From Caballeronia sordidicola (GTDB lineage: Bacteria > Pseudomonadota > Gammaproteobacteria > Burkholderiales > Burkholderiaceae), in NCBI RefSeq assembly GCF_001544455.2, contig NZ_FCOC02000004.1:186001-250000 (forward strand): DNA of 64,000 nucleotides, read 5' to 3'. The stretch's first letter is position 1. Every line of letters starts with the position of its first letter. The notes under the pieces are model-generated. The model was not told where the DNA came from. It saw only the letters and a program-made list of their open reading frames with translations, and did no database searches. Shown here piece after piece: positions 1 to 8,715 of this stretch. Both the position numbers and the translations under genes were made by a program.

Positions 1-673
1 TGAACTTGAAATCGACTTGAGGCTGTTCGCCCGGATTCATCGTTGCCCCAAAGCCCTGCTGCGCATGCCGCCGGTAAATCCAGCACGACGCCAGTCCAAA
101 CGTATTCGCTGGCTTGTGGTCATGAAACAGGCTTTCCGCAGTGTGAAGAATGGCATTCTTTTGAATTCCCATCCCGCTGAGCTTGTCCAGCATGTACTCG
201 AAATTGAGTGGCGACGGCTTGTACGAACCCACGTCCTCGGCGGTAATCACGGCGTCGAACGTGACATCGAGCTTTGCATTGCTATGGGCAAAGCTTTCGT
301 TGTCGACGTTGGACAGAATCACCAGCTTGAAATGCTGCTGCAGGTATTGCAGCGATTGTGCCGAGTCTTCGAACGCGGGCCAGTGTTGAACAGACTGCCC
401 GTAAGTGACGCACTCTTCGCGCGTCACGGGGACATTCCATTCCTCGGCGATCCGCTTGTACACAATGGGAAGCAGGTCGCGATACCGCATTGCGGGCGTA
501 TAAAGCTGTTGCGACGATTCGTGGCGCGCGTGCGCTTCGAGTGCGGCATCGCGGGTAAGCGGGTGGCTCGCGCGCTCGATCAGCGGCTGCAAGCCCTTCA
601 TGATTCCGCTTTCCCAGTCGATGAGCGTGCCGTAGCAGTCGAACGTGAGCGCCTTGTAGTCGGTGAGTTTCAC
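1..673 (-). CDS. HAD-superfamily hydrolase, haloacid dehalogenase type II-like (3' end outside window)
   Basis: Read on the minus strand from a GTG at 673, the product begins VKLTDYKALTFDCYGTLIDW. The DxYGTL nucleophile motif of HAD motif I is unmistakable. Motif II is LVILSNVDN and motif III is the Lys of SYKPSPLNF. The family contains 2-haloacid dehalogenases and phosphatases, and the FDCYGTL form with SN and YKP is the type II dehalogenase-like subgroup. The substrate cannot be told from sequence. The protein has no signal peptide. The C-terminus is cut by the left edge; about 224 residues are visible, close to the usual length. It is the next gene downstream of the GabD-like gene on the same strand, with a 70-base gap. 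Confidence 0.85.
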   Translation of the reverse strand, partial: MKLTDYKALTFDCYGTLIDWESGIMKGLQPLIERASHPLTRDAALEAHARHESSQQLYTPAMRYRDLLPIVYKRIAEEWNVPVTREECVTYGQSVQHWPAFEDSAQSLQYLQQHFKLVILSNVDNESFAHSNAKLDVTFDAVITAEDVGSYKPSPLNFEYMLDKLSGMGIQKNAILHTAESLFHDHKPANTFGLASCWIYRRHAQQGFGATMNPGEQPQVDFKF

Positions 674-743
674 AATGATCCTTGCCGGTTGGGAACTCCG
701 GGTATTTTATCGCGTGCGCAAACCGGCGCTCATGCCGAACGCA

Positions 744-2216
744 TCAGTCCAGTCCGCCCTGGCAAACGTACTTGATCGAGAGGTAGTCATCGAGGCCGTA
801 CTTCGAGCCTTCGCGGCCATATCCCGATTCCTTGACGCCGCCAAACGGCGCGGCTTCGCTCGCAAGGGCGCCTTCGTTGACGCCGACAATACCCGCTTCC
901 AATGCACGCGACACGCGGTCGATCCGCTTTACGTCCTGGCTATAAAAATACGATGCGAGCCCGAACGGTGTGTCGTTAGCGGCCTTGACTGCTTCGGCTT
1001 CGTCCTCAAAACGAAAGAGCGGGACGACGGGACCAAAGGTCTCTTCTGAACACAGCAGCATGTCCGCTGTCGCATCCGAAATAACGGTCGGCGCGAAATA
1101 ATTGGGCCCGAGTTCAGGCAGGCGCTTGCCGCCGGCGAGAATGCGCGCGCCGTGTGACGTTGCATCGTCAACGTGACGTGCGATCTTGTCGAGTGCGCGG
1201 GAATTGATCATCGGGCCGATCTGCGCGGACGGATCAGAAGCCGGCGCGACCTTGAGTTGTCCGACGCGTTGACTCAGCAGTTCAGCAAACTTTGCATAGA
1301 CGCCCGACTGCACATAGACACGATTCGGACATACGCACGTTTGTCCGCCATTGCGGAACTTCGCCGCGAGCAGGCCGGCGACGGCGGCGTCGAGATCGGC
1401 GTCGTCGAAGACAATAAACGGCGCATTGCCGCCGAGTTCAAGCGACAGCTTCTTGAGCGTATTCGCGGATTCTCGCGCGAGGTATTTTCCAACGGGCGTC
1501 GAGCCCGTGAACGTGATCTTGCGCACGCGGGCATCTTCGAGCCAGTTGCCGACCGCGGGCACGGCTTTTTCTCGCGATGCCGTGATCACGTTCAACACGC
1601 CCGCCGGCACGCCTGCCTCGTGCGCCAGCAGCGCGAGCGCCAGCGCTGTCAGCGGCGTATCTTCAGCGGGCTTGGCCACGACCGTGCATCCGGCGGCCAG
1701 CGCCGGCGCAATCTTGCGCGCGATCATGGCAAGCGGGAAGTTCCATGGCGTGATCGCGGCGACAATGCCAATAGGTTCCTTCACGGCCGTCATGCGCTTG
1801 CCACGTTGCTGCTGCGGAATGATGTCGCCATAGATGCGCGTGGCTTCGTCGGCGAACCATGCGACATAGGACGCGCCATACGCGACTTCGCCCCGGCCTT
1901 CGGCCAACGGCTTGCCTTGTTCGAGAGAGATGAGCGCGCCCAGGTCGTCCTGATGCGCGAGCATCAGCGCGTTCCACCTGTGGAGAATGGCGGCGCGTTC
2001 CTTGGGCAGCAAGTCGCGCCACGCGGGCAGCGCGCGCGCCGCGGCGTCCGTGGCCGCGCGCGCATCGTCGGGACCGCTGTCCGCGACTTCGGTAATGCGT
2101 TCGCCGGTTGCCGGATCGGTGACGGCGAATCGCTCACCGCTTGAAGCGGCAAGCCATTGCCCATCGATGAAATTTTTGGAACAGATCAGTTCCTTCCGTT
2201 CGAGAACGAGCGCCAT
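744..2216 (-). CDS. gabD: NAD(P)-dependent succinate-semialdehyde dehydrogenase
   Basis: This is a 490-residue aldehyde dehydrogenase of the usual GabD length. The catalytic residues are visible as Glu260 in LSLELGGNAPF and Cys294 in GGQTCVCPNRV, and the cofactor-site motif ITPWNFPLAM lies near residue 155. GQTCVCxNR is typical of succinate- and glutarate-semialdehyde dehydrogenases. It oxidises succinate semialdehyde to succinate in the cytoplasm (GABA shunt and related amine catabolism). It is followed on the same strand by the HAD gene and preceded at 227 bases by an MFS permease, so it may be part of a catabolic cluster. Other semialdehydes remain possible as substrates. Confidence 0.85.
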   Translation of the reverse strand: MALVLERKELICSKNFIDGQWLAASSGERFAVTDPATGERITEVADSGPDDARAATDAAARALPAWRDLLPKERAAILHRWNALMLAHQDDLGALISLEQGKPLAEGRGEVAYGASYVAWFADEATRIYGDIIPQQQRGKRMTAVKEPIGIVAAITPWNFPLAMIARKIAPALAAGCTVVAKPAEDTPLTALALALLAHEAGVPAGVLNVITASREKAVPAVGNWLEDARVRKITFTGSTPVGKYLARESANTLKKLSLELGGNAPFIVFDDADLDAAVAGLLAAKFRNGGQTCVCPNRVYVQSGVYAKFAELLSQRVGQLKVAPASDPSAQIGPMINSRALDKIARHVDDATSHGARILAGGKRLPELGPNYFAPTVISDATADMLLCSEETFGPVVPLFRFEDEAEAVKAANDTPFGLASYFYSQDVKRIDRVSRALEAGIVGVNEGALASEAAPFGGVKESGYGREGSKYGLDDYLSIKYVCQGGLD

Positions 2217-2442
2217 GAGAAAGTCCTTTGATTGTGCGGCCCGGCGTGCGCAATGAGCTTGGGATCAGTGGAAGACGCCGGGAGAGGGTTTGTATAAACG
2301 CCAATGCTAAGTCCAATCGCGCTCAAGGCCATCCTATGAGTCGCAGTATTAAAGCGGGGATTCATCCATCTAAAAATAGGCCTGGCTTGATAGCGGGGCC
2401 ACTTGCTGAAGAACGGTCCCAAGAGCGCTGGAACGTGCCGCG

Positions 2443-3822
2443 CTAACCACGCAATTGTGCGGCCGCGATGTCTTCGAGCGAACGGCCACGCGTTTGCACG
2501 CCCATCAGCACGACTGCCAGTGCGCCGACTCCCAGCACAAATGTTGTTGCGCCGAACACGCCGCCGAAGCCGAGGATGGGATACACATAGCCGACCAGGA
2601 TCGGCGCCGCGATCGCCCCAAGCCGTCCGATGGACGAGGCCATGCCCGCGCCCGTCGCGCGCACGTCGGTGGGGAACACTTCCGGCGTATAGGCATAGAC
2701 GCCCGCGTACGTGCCGTTCATGAAAAACGATAACAGCACGCCGGACGCCATGATGCCGGCATCGCTTCGCGTAAGCGCGAGGCCCAGCGCCGAGATGCCG
2801 CCAAGAACCATGTACGAGGCGATCGTTGCTTGCCGTCCGATTTTTTCATTGAGCCACGCGCCGGAAAAATACCCCGGAATCTGCGCGATATAGATCACCA
2901 GCGAATACGAGAAGCTGCGCGTGATCGTCATGCCGTTCTGCACGAGCAGGCTCGGAATCCATGTGAAGAATGCGTAGTAGCTGAAGGTGATCGAGAGCCA
3001 CATGAGCCACGTCATGGCCGTGATGCGCGCGAGCTTGCGCGACCACAGGGCCTTGACGTTCGCGAGCGCGGATGCGCGTTGCGCGGCGATGGGCACGGCG
3101 GGATCGGCGGCCGGATCAGTCTCGGGCAGCGGCTCGAGTTCGACACCCGCGGCCGTCAACTCGGCTTCCGCTCGTGCCACGATCGCCTCGGCTTCGTCAT
3201 GTCGTCCGCGCGCGACGAGCCAGCGCGGCGACTCGGGCAACGCGCGCCGCCACCAGAGCAACATCACAATCGGCATTGCCGTGATCACCATTACCCAGCG
3301 CCATGCATTGGGCGAAAGGGGAATCACGAGATAACCGAGCAATGCAGCCGCCACGAAACCGAACGAGAAGAAGCCCGCGAGGCTGCCGGTAAACGCACCG
3401 CGATACCGCCGCGCCACGAACTCCGACAAGAACGGCGCCACGATCGCGCTTTCCGCGCCCGTGCCCAGTCCGGCGACAATCCGCGTCGCGAGAAAAAACG
3501 GCCAGTCATGCGCAACGGCACTTGCGAGCGACGCAATGCAATAGATCACGAGCGCATACATCATCACGCGCTTGCGGCCTATCAGGTCGCCGAGAATTCC
3601 GGCCAGCATCGCACCCAGAAAATAGCCGATGAACGTGCCGCTGCCGAGCACGCCGGTTTGCACGCTGGAGAGCGCCCACTCCTTGCGCAAGACCGGCAGC
3701 AGGAACGCGAGAACAGCCGCGTCCATGGCGTCGAACGTGTAGCCGAGACCGCCCATCAGGAGCAGCCTGCGATGAAACGATGAGAACGGCATACGCTCGA
3801 TACGGGCGGAAATCGTCGACAT
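2443..3822 (-). CDS. MFS transporter, metabolite:H+ symporter type
   Basis: The 459-residue product has about 12 membrane segments. The MFS signature loop GDLIGRKRVMM lies between TM2 and TM3, and the RxxPESPRWL motif after TM6 is typical of the sugar-porter/NiaP/aromatic-acid symporter branch. I place the start at the ATG at 3822 (MSTISARIERMPFSS), because conserved family residues start there; an upstream in-frame extension of 48 residues is not membrane-like. The gene lies 62 bases downstream of the amidohydrolase on the same strand, which suggests that the two work together (uptake plus hydrolysis of the same compound class). The substrate is unknown. Confidence 0.85.
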   Translation of the reverse strand: MSTISARIERMPFSSFHRRLLLMGGLGYTFDAMDAAVLAFLLPVLRKEWALSSVQTGVLGSGTFIGYFLGAMLAGILGDLIGRKRVMMYALVIYCIASLASAVAHDWPFFLATRIVAGLGTGAESAIVAPFLSEFVARRYRGAFTGSLAGFFSFGFVAAALLGYLVIPLSPNAWRWVMVITAMPIVMLLWWRRALPESPRWLVARGRHDEAEAIVARAEAELTAAGVELEPLPETDPAADPAVPIAAQRASALANVKALWSRKLARITAMTWLMWLSITFSYYAFFTWIPSLLVQNGMTITRSFSYSLVIYIAQIPGYFSGAWLNEKIGRQATIASYMVLGGISALGLALTRSDAGIMASGVLLSFFMNGTYAGVYAYTPEVFPTDVRATGAGMASSIGRLGAIAAPILVGYVYPILGFGGVFGATTFVLGVGALAVVLMGVQTRGRSLEDIAAAQLRG

Positions 3823-3884
3823 GCTTGCATGCCCTCGCTGGCAGAAGTGCGGTTGGGTTTTGGCTTTGTGCCAAGGGGTGTGAA

Positions 3885-5147
3885 TCAGGCGCGTTCGAGT
3901 TCGTCGAAATGGATATGGCCGCCTTTCATCACGAATGGAATGTGCTCGCCCTGGCCCAGCAGGCAATCGACGGACTTCAGCGGATCGCCGTCGACCACAA
4001 GCACGTCGGCGAATGCACCCGGCGTGATGCGGCCAAGCTTGCCGCTCATGCCGAGCACTTCCGCGCCGACCAGCGTGGCGCTTGCTATTGCTTCCGCTGG
4101 CGAAAGAACCTCGGCGCGCAGCCGGAATTCATCGCTTTGCATGTGCTGCGCTTCGCCAAGCAGATCCGTGCCGAATCCCATGCGCACGCCCGCACGCTTC
4201 ATGATTTCAAGCGACCGCAGGCCGGCCTGATGGACATCGGCCACTTTCGCGAGGCTCGCCTCGGGCAAGCCGTACTGGCCGCCAACGCTTGCGAGCGCTT
4301 CGTAGGTGACGAGCGTGGGCACCACGAACGCGTCGTGTTCGACAATGATTCGTGCAGTCTTTTCATCGATAAGATTGCCATGCTCGATGGTTCGCACACC
4401 GCACCGCACGGCGCGGGAAATGGCTTCGGGCGTGTAAGCATGCGCGAGCACGTAGGTCTGGCGACCGCGTGCCTCGCCGACGATTGCGCGGATCTCGTCT
4501 TCGGAATAACCCCATGCGCCGACGGGATCGGTTGGCGACGCCACGCCGCCCGAGGCCATGATCTTGATCTGGTCCGCACCCATCTGCAATTCTTCGCGCA
4601 CTGCGCGGCGCACTTCGTCGACGCCATCCGCCACGCGCCCGAGCGCGCCAACACGCACGCAACAGCCGCACGGCGCGTCGGGCGGCATGTAGTCCGTGCG
4701 CGTGCGCATGTCGCCGTGACCGCCTGTCTGGCTCAGCGCGCGGCCGGACACGAACATGCGCGGACCCTCCGCAAGTCCCGCTTCGACCGCCTGCTTGAAC
4801 GGATAGCCTGCGCCGCCTGCATCGCGGATCGTGGTGAAGCCTCGCCGCAGCATGGCGCGCATCAGCGGCACGGCGCGCAGCGTAACGAGGACATTGGGCA
4901 GCGTCGCGACCCGCGGCAGGTTGAACTCCACGGCAATGACGTGAACATGCAAGTCGATCAACCCCGGCATCAGCGTGCGGCCTTTCAGGTCGATCACGCG
5001 CGCGCTATTCGATTTGATGGGTTGATCGGAGACTTCCTTGATCAATCCGTTTTCCACGAGCACCTCGTGGCCGGTGAGAAGCTCGGCCTGCGTTGGGTCC
5101 AGCAGCGAGCCGTTGCGAAATAACACGGACGTATTGACTGACGTCAT
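3885..5147 (-). CDS. metal-dependent amidohydrolase (imidazolonepropionase/Xaa-Pro dipeptidase-like)
   Basis: The 420-residue protein has the amidohydrolase-superfamily layout. A beta-sandwich N-terminus is followed by the HxH metal motif in GLIDLHVHV (His67, His69), later metal ligands in VLAHAYTPEA and RTIEHGNLI, and the final catalytic Asp328 in MGFGTDLLG. The LxPGLIDLHVH start and GAFADVLVVDGDP end are family hallmarks. The closest functional group is cytosolic amidohydrolases acting on cyclic imides or N-acyl/prolyl dipeptides; the exact substrate cannot be read. It is the first gene of a probable operon with the MFS permease. The start ATG at 5147 faces the divergent acyl-CoA dehydrogenase gene. 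Confidence 0.85.
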   Translation of the reverse strand: MTSVNTSVLFRNGSLLDPTQAELLTGHEVLVENGLIKEVSDQPIKSNSARVIDLKGRTLMPGLIDLHVHVIAVEFNLPRVATLPNVLVTLRAVPLMRAMLRRGFTTIRDAGGAGYPFKQAVEAGLAEGPRMFVSGRALSQTGGHGDMRTRTDYMPPDAPCGCCVRVGALGRVADGVDEVRRAVREELQMGADQIKIMASGGVASPTDPVGAWGYSEDEIRAIVGEARGRQTYVLAHAYTPEAISRAVRCGVRTIEHGNLIDEKTARIIVEHDAFVVPTLVTYEALASVGGQYGLPEASLAKVADVHQAGLRSLEIMKRAGVRMGFGTDLLGEAQHMQSDEFRLRAEVLSPAEAIASATLVGAEVLGMSGKLGRITPGAFADVLVVDGDPLKSVDCLLGQGEHIPFVMKGGHIHFDELERA

Positions 5148-5505
5148 TCTCGATTCTCCATGGACATTGAACCTGGCCGCGTGAGCTGCTCAAGGCCGAC
5201 GCGCCGCGTTGCACGGTGAGCAAACTATACGCCGCACGTGGATATTCGTGCCATGTACAGATGCGATGAAAATTTCCGGAGGGGCAGAAAGAGGGGATTA
5301 CGATTCACCGGCGTTGCATTGAACGCGGCGGGTTTGACGCGGCAAAGCGGACGCTCATCGAGGACGCCGGACATGCAAACCCAATGCAAAAAAGCGCTTC
5401 GACACCGTGCTTGTCACTATGGTTCGAGTGCGTGGCATTAGGGCATCATGGAAACAGCCCACGTCATGCGGTCCCGGATCATCGAGCTTGAAAAGAGGAA
5501 TACTC
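5148..5505. promoter_or_regulatory. divergent intergenic region
   Basis: This stretch of 358 bases separates the amidohydrolase (minus) from the acyl-CoA dehydrogenase (plus) and must hold both promoters. I see no gene that I would support in it and no clear operator palindrome. A ribosome-binding site AGAGGA at 5494-5499 decides the downstream start at 5506. Confidence 0.4.
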
Positions 5506-6714
5506 ATGAGCAGCATGGAAGTTGTACGGACGGAACGCGCCCGCGAAATTGCATCGCGTGTTGAAGCTTTTGTGCGGACAGTCGTCATTCCGTACGAACG
5601 GGACGCACGCTGCGGCAGCCATGGACCGAGCGAGGAACTCGTGCGCGAACTGCGCGGCAAGGCGCGTGCCGCGGGCGTTCTCACGCCGCACATCCTGGCC
5701 GGCGGTGGCCATCTCACGCAACTGGAAACAGCAACGGTCCTCAAATGTTCAGGCTTGTCGCCGCTTGGGCCCGTAGCGGTGAACACAGCCGCCCCTGACG
5801 AAGGCAACATGCTCCTGATCGGGAAGACAGGCACCGACGCGCAGAAGGCGCGCTTCCTGGCGCCGCTGGTTGCGGGCGATGCGCGCTCGGCGTTCTTCAT
5901 GACCGAGCCAGCGGCCGATGGCGGCGCAGGCTCCGATCCATCAATGCTCAAGACTTCCGCCCGTCGCGATGGAAACCACTGGATCATCGATGGAACAAAG
6001 GCGTTCATCACGGGCGCAGAAGGCGCATCGGTCGGCATTGTGATGGCGCGCAGCAACGCGGGCGATGACGGCGACAAGGTGAAGGCCACCATGTTCCTGG
6101 TCGACCTTCCGAATCCGGCCATACGTCTTGAACGCATTCTCGACACCATCGACAGTTCCATGCCGGGCGGCCACGCGGTCGTGCGTATCGAGGGGCTGCG
6201 CGTCCCGGACGATCAGGTATTGGGCGAAGTCCACGAAGGGTTCAAGTATGCACAGGTACGCCTGTCTCCGGCACGCTTGTCGCATTGCATGCGCTGGCAT
6301 GGGGCGGCCACGCGCGCGCACGAGATCGCGACGCAATACGCGTGTACGCGCCAGGCATTCGGCAAATTGCTGATCGATCACGAAGGCGTTGGTTTCATGC
6401 TGGCCGAGAACACGATCGACCTGCAGCAGGCGGAATTGATGATCGACTGGTGTGCAGCCGTGCTCGATGGCGGGTCGCTCGGAACATCGGAGAGTTCGAT
6501 GGCGAAAGTCGCGGTGGCCGACGCGCTGTTTCGCGTCGCCGATCGCTGCGTGCAGGTCATGGGTGGCACGGGCGTGTCGCGGGATACGATCGTGGAACAA
6601 GTGTTTCGCGAGATCCGCGCGTTCCGCATTTACGACGGTCCCACGGAAGTACACAAGTGGTCGCTTGCGAAAAAGCTCAAGCGCGACACACTTGCTGGTT
6701 TGCAAACGGATTAG
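5506..6714 (+). CDS. acyl-CoA dehydrogenase family protein
   Basis: The 402-residue flavoprotein shows the acyl-CoA dehydrogenase order: an alpha-helical N-domain, the FAD/substrate motif FFMTEPAADGGAGSDPS near residue 128, a beta-domain, and a C-terminal helical bundle ending VMGGTGVSRD and FRIYDGPTEVHKWSLA. The YDGPTEV form, with RIYDGP in place of QIYEGT, is typical of the ACAD10/ACAD11-like subgroup, which acts on longer or modified acyl-CoAs. The start at 5506 has an AGAGGA site six bases upstream; an upstream in-frame ATG lacks one. The gene stands alone between a divergent amidohydrolase and a convergent glycosyltransferase. The electron acceptor is expected to be ETF. Confidence 0.85.
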   Translation: MSSMEVVRTERAREIASRVEAFVRTVVIPYERDARCGSHGPSEELVRELRGKARAAGVLTPHILAGGGHLTQLETATVLKCSGLSPLGPVAVNTAAPDEGNMLLIGKTGTDAQKARFLAPLVAGDARSAFFMTEPAADGGAGSDPSMLKTSARRDGNHWIIDGTKAFITGAEGASVGIVMARSNAGDDGDKVKATMFLVDLPNPAIRLERILDTIDSSMPGGHAVVRIEGLRVPDDQVLGEVHEGFKYAQVRLSPARLSHCMRWHGAATRAHEIATQYACTRQAFGKLLIDHEGVGFMLAENTIDLQQAELMIDWCAAVLDGGSLGTSESSMAKVAVADALFRVADRCVQVMGGTGVSRDTIVEQVFREIRAFRIYDGPTEVHKWSLAKKLKRDTLAGLQTD

Positions 6715-6756
6715 CTCGGGACGCGCGATCCAAAGACGAAACGTGTTGAGAACGTC

Positions 6757-7722
6757 TCAACCATTTTGCGTGCTGCTCTTGAGATTTCCCGTAGCCGTCA
6801 GTCCTTTCAGAACCAGCATCAAATGGAAATAAAGACGTTTGTTAAGTCCGTAGTTATAGGCGTACAAATGCGAAAGCGCGATGCCAAGCGCCGGTACCGG
6901 TTGATGATTGCGCGCATAAACAGACACGACAATCGGCACGATGCGCTTGAGCGCGAGTCTGCGCGCCGGCTCGAGGCTCCGGTCCAATGTCAATGACTTG
7001 AGGAAGTCATAGGCAAGCACGGCTGCCGCGGTGGTTGACCGCGCGGTGGTCCTGGACATCGATACATCCGTCTTGCGGTAGAACGAAACGTATTCCTTGA
7101 GGTAATAAACCTGCCTGGCTGCAATGCAGATCTGCGCGCCGAACACATACTCGCAGCCAATGCCGTATTGCTTTCTATAGCTGATTTTCTTGACCAGGTC
7201 CGCGTTCGCGAGCCAGCCGTTATTGGGCATCATTTGAATCAGGCCGGCTCGGCCCGGATCGGGCTGCAGTCCAACCACCGCGTCCGTGCGATGGTAGTCC
7301 GTGTTGAGCTTGCGGCTGGCTTCAATGTCGACCACGCCCTTGTCGTCCATCTGATATTGATCGCCGAACGCGATCTCAAGATCCGGGTAGATATTCCACG
7401 CCGGCAGCAAGCGTTCTATGCAGTCGGTCTTGAGTGCGTCGTCGTCGTGGATCAGCAGGATCTTGTCGCCGGTCGCGCGTTCGAAGAGGCTGGCAATGTT
7501 ATCGGCCTGCCCGAGCGCGGGCTCATTCCTCACGTAGATCACGCGCGATTCATGCAGATAGGTCGAATCGATCAGCGCCTGCGTGCGGTGATCCGACGAA
7601 TCGTCGCCAATCAATATCTCGATGTTCTCGTGCGTCTGTGCAAGGCACGACGCGAGCGACTCCATCAGCAACTCGGGCCGGTTGCACGTCGGCAGGCATA
7701 TGGATATTTTCGTCGTTCTCAT
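6757..7722 (-). CDS. glycosyltransferase family 2 protein
   Basis: The 321-residue protein starts MRTTKISICLPTCNRPELL, the GT-A nucleotide-binding start of family 2. The expected acidic motifs follow: EILIGDDSSD and the DxD-like LLIHDDDALK. It transfers a sugar from a nucleotide donor, probably in surface glycan or glycolipid synthesis; donor and acceptor are unknown. I chose the ATG at 7722 because the Rossmann core starts directly there. It is an orphan, with no other glycan genes in the window, and the AT-rich 140 bases upstream differ from the surrounding GC-rich DNA, which may mean that it was acquired. Confidence 0.85.
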   Translation of the reverse strand: MRTTKISICLPTCNRPELLMESLASCLAQTHENIEILIGDDSSDHRTQALIDSTYLHESRVIYVRNEPALGQADNIASLFERATGDKILLIHDDDALKTDCIERLLPAWNIYPDLEIAFGDQYQMDDKGVVDIEASRKLNTDYHRTDAVVGLQPDPGRAGLIQMMPNNGWLANADLVKKISYRKQYGIGCEYVFGAQICIAARQVYYLKEYVSFYRKTDVSMSRTTARSTTAAAVLAYDFLKSLTLDRSLEPARRLALKRIVPIVVSVYARNHQPVPALGIALSHLYAYNYGLNKRLYFHLMLVLKGLTATGNLKSSTQNG

Positions 7723-7862
7723 GATGTCGTCACCGGGGCAAGGGTTGCTGGGTACGACTTTTATACGGAGGGCGATTTTTTTCGTCAACGCGATTAAATC
7801 CAGACAAGGCGCGAACGATTTATTTTATTTTTTACCCTGCAATCGCTTAAAAGCGGATGCGC

Positions 7863-8693
7863 TCATTGCCCGTCGAGGTTGTATCCGCTAAAGCCCATCA
7901 AACCCGACAGCCGCGACGCCATGTCTCCGACCATCCGGCATACATCGTCGAAGTCCGGGTTGAGTTTTTGATCGATGCGTTCGAGATAAGGCACGTTTAC
8001 CGCGGCGATCGCATCGCCGTTGCTGCCTATTACCGGGAACGCGACATTCGTCACGCCGCGCATTTGCCGGCTGGGCACGATCTCGTGACCGGCGGCACGG
8101 ATTTCATCGAGCAGGGCAAGCAGCGCCGCCGGCTCCACGTCGTTCTCGCCCTCCACGCGCGTATGCGCGGCGAGCATGCGCTCGCGCTCTTCCGGGTCGC
8201 GGAACGCCATCAGCACGTGGCCCGACGAGGTATCGGTGAGCCCCATGACCGCGCCGACCTTCAGGCCGAACGACCATCGCTCGGGGCTGTCCACCTGCGC
8301 GATCACCGCCACGCGTCCGCTGTGATAAATCGATAAATGGCACGACTGCCGCGTGACGTTCGCAAGATCGCGCAGCAACGGCAGCGCCATGGCGGTCAGC
8401 GAGCGGATGGGCTGCTGCCTGTGCGCCATTTCAAAGAGCTTGAGCGTCAGCGTATAGCGGTCGTTGTGGTCGCCTTGTACATAACCACGCCGCTCCAGCG
8501 TCACGACCATGCGAAAAATCTCGCTGACGGTGCGGCCGAGTTTCACCGAGAGTTCGTTGAGCGTGTAGCCTTCGGCGGTATCGACCAGGACATCGAGGAT
8601 ATCGAGTCCTTTTTCGAGCGCGGGGGCCGCGTAACGCGGGCTTTCGGCGGTATCGGCGGATGCGCTCTTGGATGGCTTCAGGACGGTATTCAT
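7863..8693 (-). CDS. IclR-family transcriptional regulator
   Basis: The 276-residue protein has an N-terminal winged helix-turn-helix (about residues 25-85, with LEKGLDILDVLVDTAEGYTL and a recognition helix VSEIFRMVVTLERRGYV). An IclR effector domain follows, with the typical GAVMGLTDTSSGHVLMAF segment. It is the last gene of an apparent SDR-MFS-IclR operon, 22 bases behind the permease gene, so it probably senses the substrate of that pathway and regulates its own operon. The candidate site is the TTTTCA-N4-TGAAAA palindrome before the SDR gene. Confidence 0.88.
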   Translation of the reverse strand: MNTVLKPSKSASADTAESPRYAAPALEKGLDILDVLVDTAEGYTLNELSVKLGRTVSEIFRMVVTLERRGYVQGDHNDRYTLTLKLFEMAHRQQPIRSLTAMALPLLRDLANVTRQSCHLSIYHSGRVAVIAQVDSPERWSFGLKVGAVMGLTDTSSGHVLMAFRDPEERERMLAAHTRVEGENDVEPAALLALLDEIRAAGHEIVPSRQMRGVTNVAFPVIGSNGDAIAAVNVPYLERIDQKLNPDFDDVCRMVGDMASRLSGLMGFSGYNLDGQ

Positions 8694-8715
8694 GGCGATC
8701 AAAAATTGAATGAAC

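Noticed and set aside
17..775. Long plus-strand open frame at the left edge
   Set aside because: It is the antisense of the HAD hydrolase gene, which shows clear HAD motifs on the minus strand.
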